Positions 8,528 through 11,344 of a DNA stretch of 11,344 bases are shown in pieces. Source of the stretch: Komagataeibacter kakiaceti JCM 25156. GTDB taxonomy: Bacteria; Pseudomonadota; Alphaproteobacteria; Acetobacterales; Acetobacteraceae. The translations under genes were made by a program, and so were the position numbers. The stretch lies in NCBI RefSeq assembly GCF_000613305.1, contig NZ_BAIO01000041.1:1-11344 (forward strand). The letters run 5' to 3'. Every line of letters begins with the position of its first letter. Within the stretch, counting starts at the first letter, position 1. The notes under the pieces were generated by a model, which was not told the origin of the DNA, ran no database searches, and saw only the letters and a list, made by a program, of their open reading frames with translations.

Positions 8528-9524
8528 TCACCGCCCTTCACGCGGGGTCATGGCCCCGGCCCCCATGCCCGGCGGCGCGGAGGGGGATAATGTCTGGATA
8601 TAGGCGACCAGCGCCGCCAGTTCATCCTCCCCCAGCACACCACGGAACGACGGCATTTCAGTGGTGTAGGTTCCCGCAGGCGCGCGCGCCGTTCCGGCAT
8701 GAAGGATGGCATCATGCACGAAAGTCCCGTCCACCCGCACGGGCCGTCCATCGGGGCCGGGCACCAGGCGCCGTACAGCCCCACCATGGACGGGGCGCGC
8801 GCCGTATCCTGCGCATCGGGCGGGTAACGCCCCGATGCGTGGCAGCCGCTACAGCCGTTATGGATGAACAGGGCCTCCCCCTGCGTGGCAAGACTGCCGC
8901 TGGCGGGCGTATGGTCCAGCCAGTCAGCGTAATCGGTGCTGTTCAGGACTTCCAGCGTGCCGGTCATGCGCGAATGCCCGATGCCACAGAACTGCGTGCA
9001 GTAGAAACGGAACGATCCCGGCCGGGTGGCGATGAACCACAGGCTCTGGTACCGCCCCGGCAGGACGTCATGCTTGATCCGCAGCACGGGGATCGAGAAA
9101 TCATGGATCACATCTTCCGATGTGAGCAAAAGCTGCACGGCCCGGCCAAGCGGAACATGCAGGGCGTTGATCTCACGCTGGCCGCCCGGATACTGGACCT
9201 TCCACATCCACTGCTTGCCCGTCACGTAAATCTGGATCGCGCCCGCCGGAGGCTGGAACCCCACCACGTACAGCCGCGCCGCCCATACGAACAGGGCGAA
9301 GAAAATCACCAGTGTCGCCGTGGTCCAGCCAATCTCGAAACGCCAGCTTTTATGGACACCGCCTCATGCGAGACGGGCACCCGGCTCCCCACCCGAAAGC
9401 GGATGATGTTGAGAAACATCAGCCCGAACACCAGCCCCAGCACCGCCAGGCTGATCAGCAGCAGCCCCGCCAGCAGGACATCGACCCGCACGGCGTGGGC
9501 CGAGACTTCGGGCAGCCAGTTCAT
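8528..9524 (-). CDS. ctaC: Cytochrome c oxidase subunit II with fused cytochrome c domain (caa3 type; frameshifted twice)
   Basis: With two bases restored this encodes 332 residues. There are two N-terminal membrane helices (about 12-40 and 67-88), a cupredoxin domain, then a c-type cytochrome domain. CuA ligands are His141, and Cys176, Cys180, His184 and Met187 in CTQFCGIGHSRM. The haem c site is CSGCH (Cys225, Cys228, His229), and Met291 in EMPSF is the likely axial ligand. This is the electron entry subunit, taking electrons from a cytochrome c or from alternative complex III. One base appears missing at 9354-9355, between HEAVS and KSWRFEIGW, and one at 8767-8768, between GLYGA and VPGPDG. 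Both are next to a doubled base. Everything else is in family order with no in-frame stops. The start overlaps the SCO stop by 4 bases, and subunit I begins 5 bases after the stop. Confidence 0.9.
8534..8539 (-). promoter_or_regulatory. Probable ribosome binding site of the subunit I gene
   Basis: GAAGGG lies at the very end of the subunit II gene, 11 bases upstream of the ATG at 8522. It favours that ATG over the GTG at 8470, which has no comparable purine run before it. Confidence 0.4.
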
Positions 9525-10318
9525 CGGCGGTCCCGCCTGTGGGCCATGACCAGCACCGACCCCAGCATCAGCACGGTCAGCGCGGCCCCGATGCGTAACA
9601 GCTTTTCAACCGCCAGCGTGTAACGCCCCGTCGTTGCATCGTAATGAAAGCACAGCAGCAGGATGGGCGACGCCGTAACGCGGTCGCCACGCGCCGCATG
9701 GGCCACGGCCTGCCGCACATCGCCCGGCCGGTAGCCGATACCCAGCACATAACCGGACACCATGCCCGCCGGGGTAATGAACACCAGCCCCATGGGATGA
9801 ACGTACTGCCGAAGCCCGGGGTCGTAGCGCGCATGAAACCCCACCGCGCGTGACAGGCGCTGGATGCTGGCGGAATCCCCGGTCAGGAAATGCCACCCCT
9901 GTTGCGCCGCCGTTACGGGAAAGCGCGCCAGATCATCCTGCCGGGCCTGACGCGCCATGGCGGGCGTTTCCGTGGGGTCGATACTGACAACCACCAGAGT
10001 ATAATCAGCCGGGGTTTCCAGCCCGCTGCGCGCCAGCGCATGCAGCAGGTCGGCACGTTCGAGTTCACACATATTGGGGCAGGCATAATAGCCCATGGAT
10101 AAAATGGCGGGCCTGCCGCCAAGGAATGTGCCCAGCGGCCGGATCTGACCGGTCGTATCCGCGAAGCGGGCGTCGAGCGGCAGTTGATTACCCTGCCGGA
10201 GCGTGAAAGCCAGCGCCGCCATCGCATCGTCCGCCATGGCGGGCATGGCCCAGGACAGGGCGGCCAGACAGGCCAGCAGGGACCATTTCGCTCCCTTTGC
10301 AGTGCGCGGCAGGGTCAT
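9521..10318 (-). CDS. SCO1/SenC/PrrC-family copper chaperone
   Basis: This intact gene encodes 265 residues. Residues 1-29 form a signal peptide ending AMPAMA. The thioredoxin-like SCO domain follows, with the copper-binding CPNMC motif at Cys80 and Cys84 and the third ligand His174 in QYVHPMG. The conserved VVSIDPTETP stretch follows the first strand of the fold. A C-terminal extension includes a membrane helix at about 240-258 followed by a basic tail, so the protein is probably tethered at its C-terminus with its domain in the periplasm. SCO proteins deliver copper to, or keep reduced, the CuA cysteines of oxidase subunit II, and the next gene is exactly that subunit. Its start overlaps the preceding stop (ATGA) and its stop overlaps the start of the subunit II gene (ATGA). 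All three metal ligands are present. Confidence 0.93.
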   Translation of the reverse strand: MTLPRTAKGAKWSLLACLAALSWAMPAMADDAMAALAFTLRQGNQLPLDARFADTTGQIRPLGTFLGGRPAILSMGYYACPNMCELERADLLHALARSGLETPADYTLVVVSIDPTETPAMARQARQDDLARFPVTAAQQGWHFLTGDSASIQRLSRAVGFHARYDPGLRQYVHPMGLVFITPAGMVSGYVLGIGYRPGDVRQAVAHAARGDRVTASPILLLCFHYDATTGRYTLAVEKLLRIGAALTVLMLGSVLVMAHRRDRR

Positions 10319-10697
10319 GGCCCGCTCTCCCCATCCACCGGCCAGCCATTGATGCCTTCACGCGCGATCTGCCGCATGGCCTGTTCGATGGGGATATGCC
10401 GGCGCCATGGGCGGGATCGGTCCAGCCAAAACCGTTCAGCGTGGCCATTTCACGTGCATGGAATGCCGCCATGTCCGCCGCCGGATCGGACTGCAATGCC
10501 GGTTCCGCAATAACCGGAAATGGCGGTTTGAGCAGGCGGTCGAGTGATTTTTGCGGAAACAGCATGTCGGCCAGGATCACAAGCCCGCCCACGGCAACAC
10601 CAATGACCACGCCCCCGGCAATGACCGCGCGCAGGGAAATGTCGCGGGTTTCATGACGGGGCGGCGCCACCTCCGGCGGTTCATGCCGCTCAGACAT
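10315..10697 (-). CDS. Small single-helix membrane protein of the ACIII-oxidase operon (frameshifted)
   Basis: After restoring one base this encodes about 127 residues. It has a charged, proline-rich N-terminus, one membrane helix at about residues 23-45, and an outward-facing C-terminal part. A motif GFGWTDPAHG joins RRHIPIEQAM only after the frame correction near 10404-10410, where one base appears missing. The corrected frame then stops at a TGA that overlaps the next ATG (ATGA), the spacing expected of an intact operon. I cannot give it a biochemical function. From memory, proteins with a GWxD...HIPI pattern accompany SCO and subunit II genes in other ACIII-oxidase clusters, so an accessory or structural subunit is plausible, but that is inference. 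It shows no haem CxxCH and no cysteine pair. As given, translation would run out of frame through the end of the gene and into the SCO gene. Confidence 0.65.
10327..10332 (-). promoter_or_regulatory. Ribosome binding site of the SCO gene
   Basis: GGGGAG on the minus strand ends 8 bases before the ATG at 10318. It lies inside the last codons of the upstream gene and fixes the SCO start at the ATGA overlap. Confidence 0.5.
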
Positions 10698-11344
10698 GGG
10701 GGCCTCCCGGCGGCATGGGGCAGGCGACCGCCGGCTCCCGGCCCATCCGCCACAACACCAGCGCCGCGCTCCCGCCGCCAAGGAAAGCAAGGGATACCGG
10801 CACACCCCATAAGGGAACGGGCGGCGTCCATGCCGGCAGGACCAGCCAGAGGTTACGGACAGTTTCCATGCCGACCAGCAACCCCGCCGCCAGCAGGACA
10901 ACACGCCGCCGGGCCTGTAACGGGGGCAGTACCAGCAGAACGAACGGCAGGAGAAAATGCAGCCCGGCAATGGCGAGCGCCACGGCCCCCCATCCCCCCC
11001 GCAGGCGGGGCGCGTACCACGCGGCCTCCACCGGCAGGTTGGACTGCCACACAATCAGGAACTGCATGAAATCCAGATAGGCCCACAAAATCGTAAGCCC
11101 CAGCAGCAGGCGCGCCAGATCGCGCAGTTCCGCGGTAGTCGCCCGCATGCCTTCAAACAGGACCGCCATGGCAAAGGCCAGCAGCACCGCCCCGGCGGAT
11201 GCGATCAGGCCATAGGCGCTGGAACTGAAATGGGGATCGAGCGATTCCGTCAGGTCAATCGCGGCGAAGCCGGAGGTCAGGGCCAGCACGATCAGCCCGC
11301 CCGGCGCGACCCGTTCCAGATCGCGCCCGCGCAGGCACAGAACC
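10690..11344 (-). CDS. actF: ActF-like integral membrane subunit of alternative complex III, C-terminal part
   Basis: This gene enters from the right edge, so only its last 217 or so residues are visible. The frame stays open to the window edge; a GTG at 11289 is internal. The protein is very hydrophobic, with about six membrane segments. Two stretches match what I know of ActF: a SFAAxD-type segment followed by SLDPHFSSSAYG, and WAYLDFMQFLIVWQSNLP, equivalent to the FxQFMLIWYxNIPEE region of the family. ActF is a quinol-interacting membrane subunit of alternative complex III, which oxidises quinol and passes electrons to a cytochrome c or directly to an oxidase. Lying upstream of the oxidase genes fits this role. 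The stop overlaps the next start by 8 bases. The other act genes should lie beyond the edge. A more distant NrfD/PsrC-type subunit is the alternative, but the motifs favour ActF. Confidence 0.75.
   Translation of the reverse strand, partial: VLCLRGRDLERVAPGGLIVLALTSGFAAIDLTESLDPHFSSSAYGLIASAGAVLLAFAMAVLFEGMRATTAELRDLARLLLGLTILWAYLDFMQFLIVWQSNLPVEAAWYAPRLRGGWGAVALAIAGLHFLLPFVLLVLPPLQARRRVVLLAAGLLVGMETVRNLWLVLPAWTPPVPLWGVPVSLAFLGGGSAALVLWRMGREPAVACPMPPGGPHV
10703..10707 (-). promoter_or_regulatory. Ribosome binding site of the 127-residue membrane protein gene
   Basis: On the minus strand GGAGG lies 5 bases upstream of the ATG at 10697, inside the end of the ActF-like gene. It supports this start, which overlaps the preceding stop by 8 bases. 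Confidence 0.6.

Noticed and set aside
8548..9309. Subunit II as a truncated quinol-oxidase-type protein lacking its N-terminus
   Set aside because: The missing helix is present in the neighbouring frame (9306-9524) and the CuA ligands are complete, so this is a frameshifted cytochrome c oxidase subunit.

Overview
The window is G+C-rich DNA in which every gene I can support lies on the minus strand, so it reads from high to low coordinates. It looks alphaproteobacterial, probably an acetic-acid bacterium of the family Acetobacteraceae. That assignment is inferred from base composition, protein style and gene order, not from a marker gene.

The right half (about 11344 to 5943) is the downstream end of a respiratory operon. 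In transcription order it holds the C-terminal part of an ActF-like membrane subunit of alternative complex III (quinol:electron-acceptor oxidoreductase), an unnamed one-helix membrane protein, an SCO-type copper chaperone, cytochrome c oxidase subunit II with a fused c-type haem domain, subunit I, subunit III and a small subunit IV. Neighbouring genes overlap by 1 to 8 bases or are 5 bases apart, which suggests translational coupling. Subunit II keeps its CuA ligands and a CxxCH haem site, so the enzyme is a caa3-type cytochrome c oxidase and not a quinol oxidase. Subunit I has YSHPAVY in place of the HPEVY glutamate motif, which marks a type A2 haem-copper oxidase. The operon therefore encodes a quinol dehydrogenase (ActF and genes beyond the edge), its copper-delivery factor and the terminal oxidase, which together could pass electrons from quinol to oxygen.

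A gap of about 240 bases (5703 to 5942) follows, with a weak terminator-like hairpin and a short ORF that overlaps the next start. The left half (5702 to 1) is a tripartite RND efflux system: inner-membrane pump, periplasmic adaptor, and NodT-type outer-membrane lipoprotein channel whose last codons run off the left edge. No regulator gene is seen beside it.

The oddest property is that five of the ten main genes need one or two single-base indels to read through: eight frameshifts in 11.3 kb, mostly at short runs of one base. The restored proteins are otherwise intact, with all catalytic residues. I think these are more likely sequencing or assembly errors than gene decay, but the sequence alone cannot settle it. 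No RNA genes, mobile elements, CRISPR arrays or long repeats were found.
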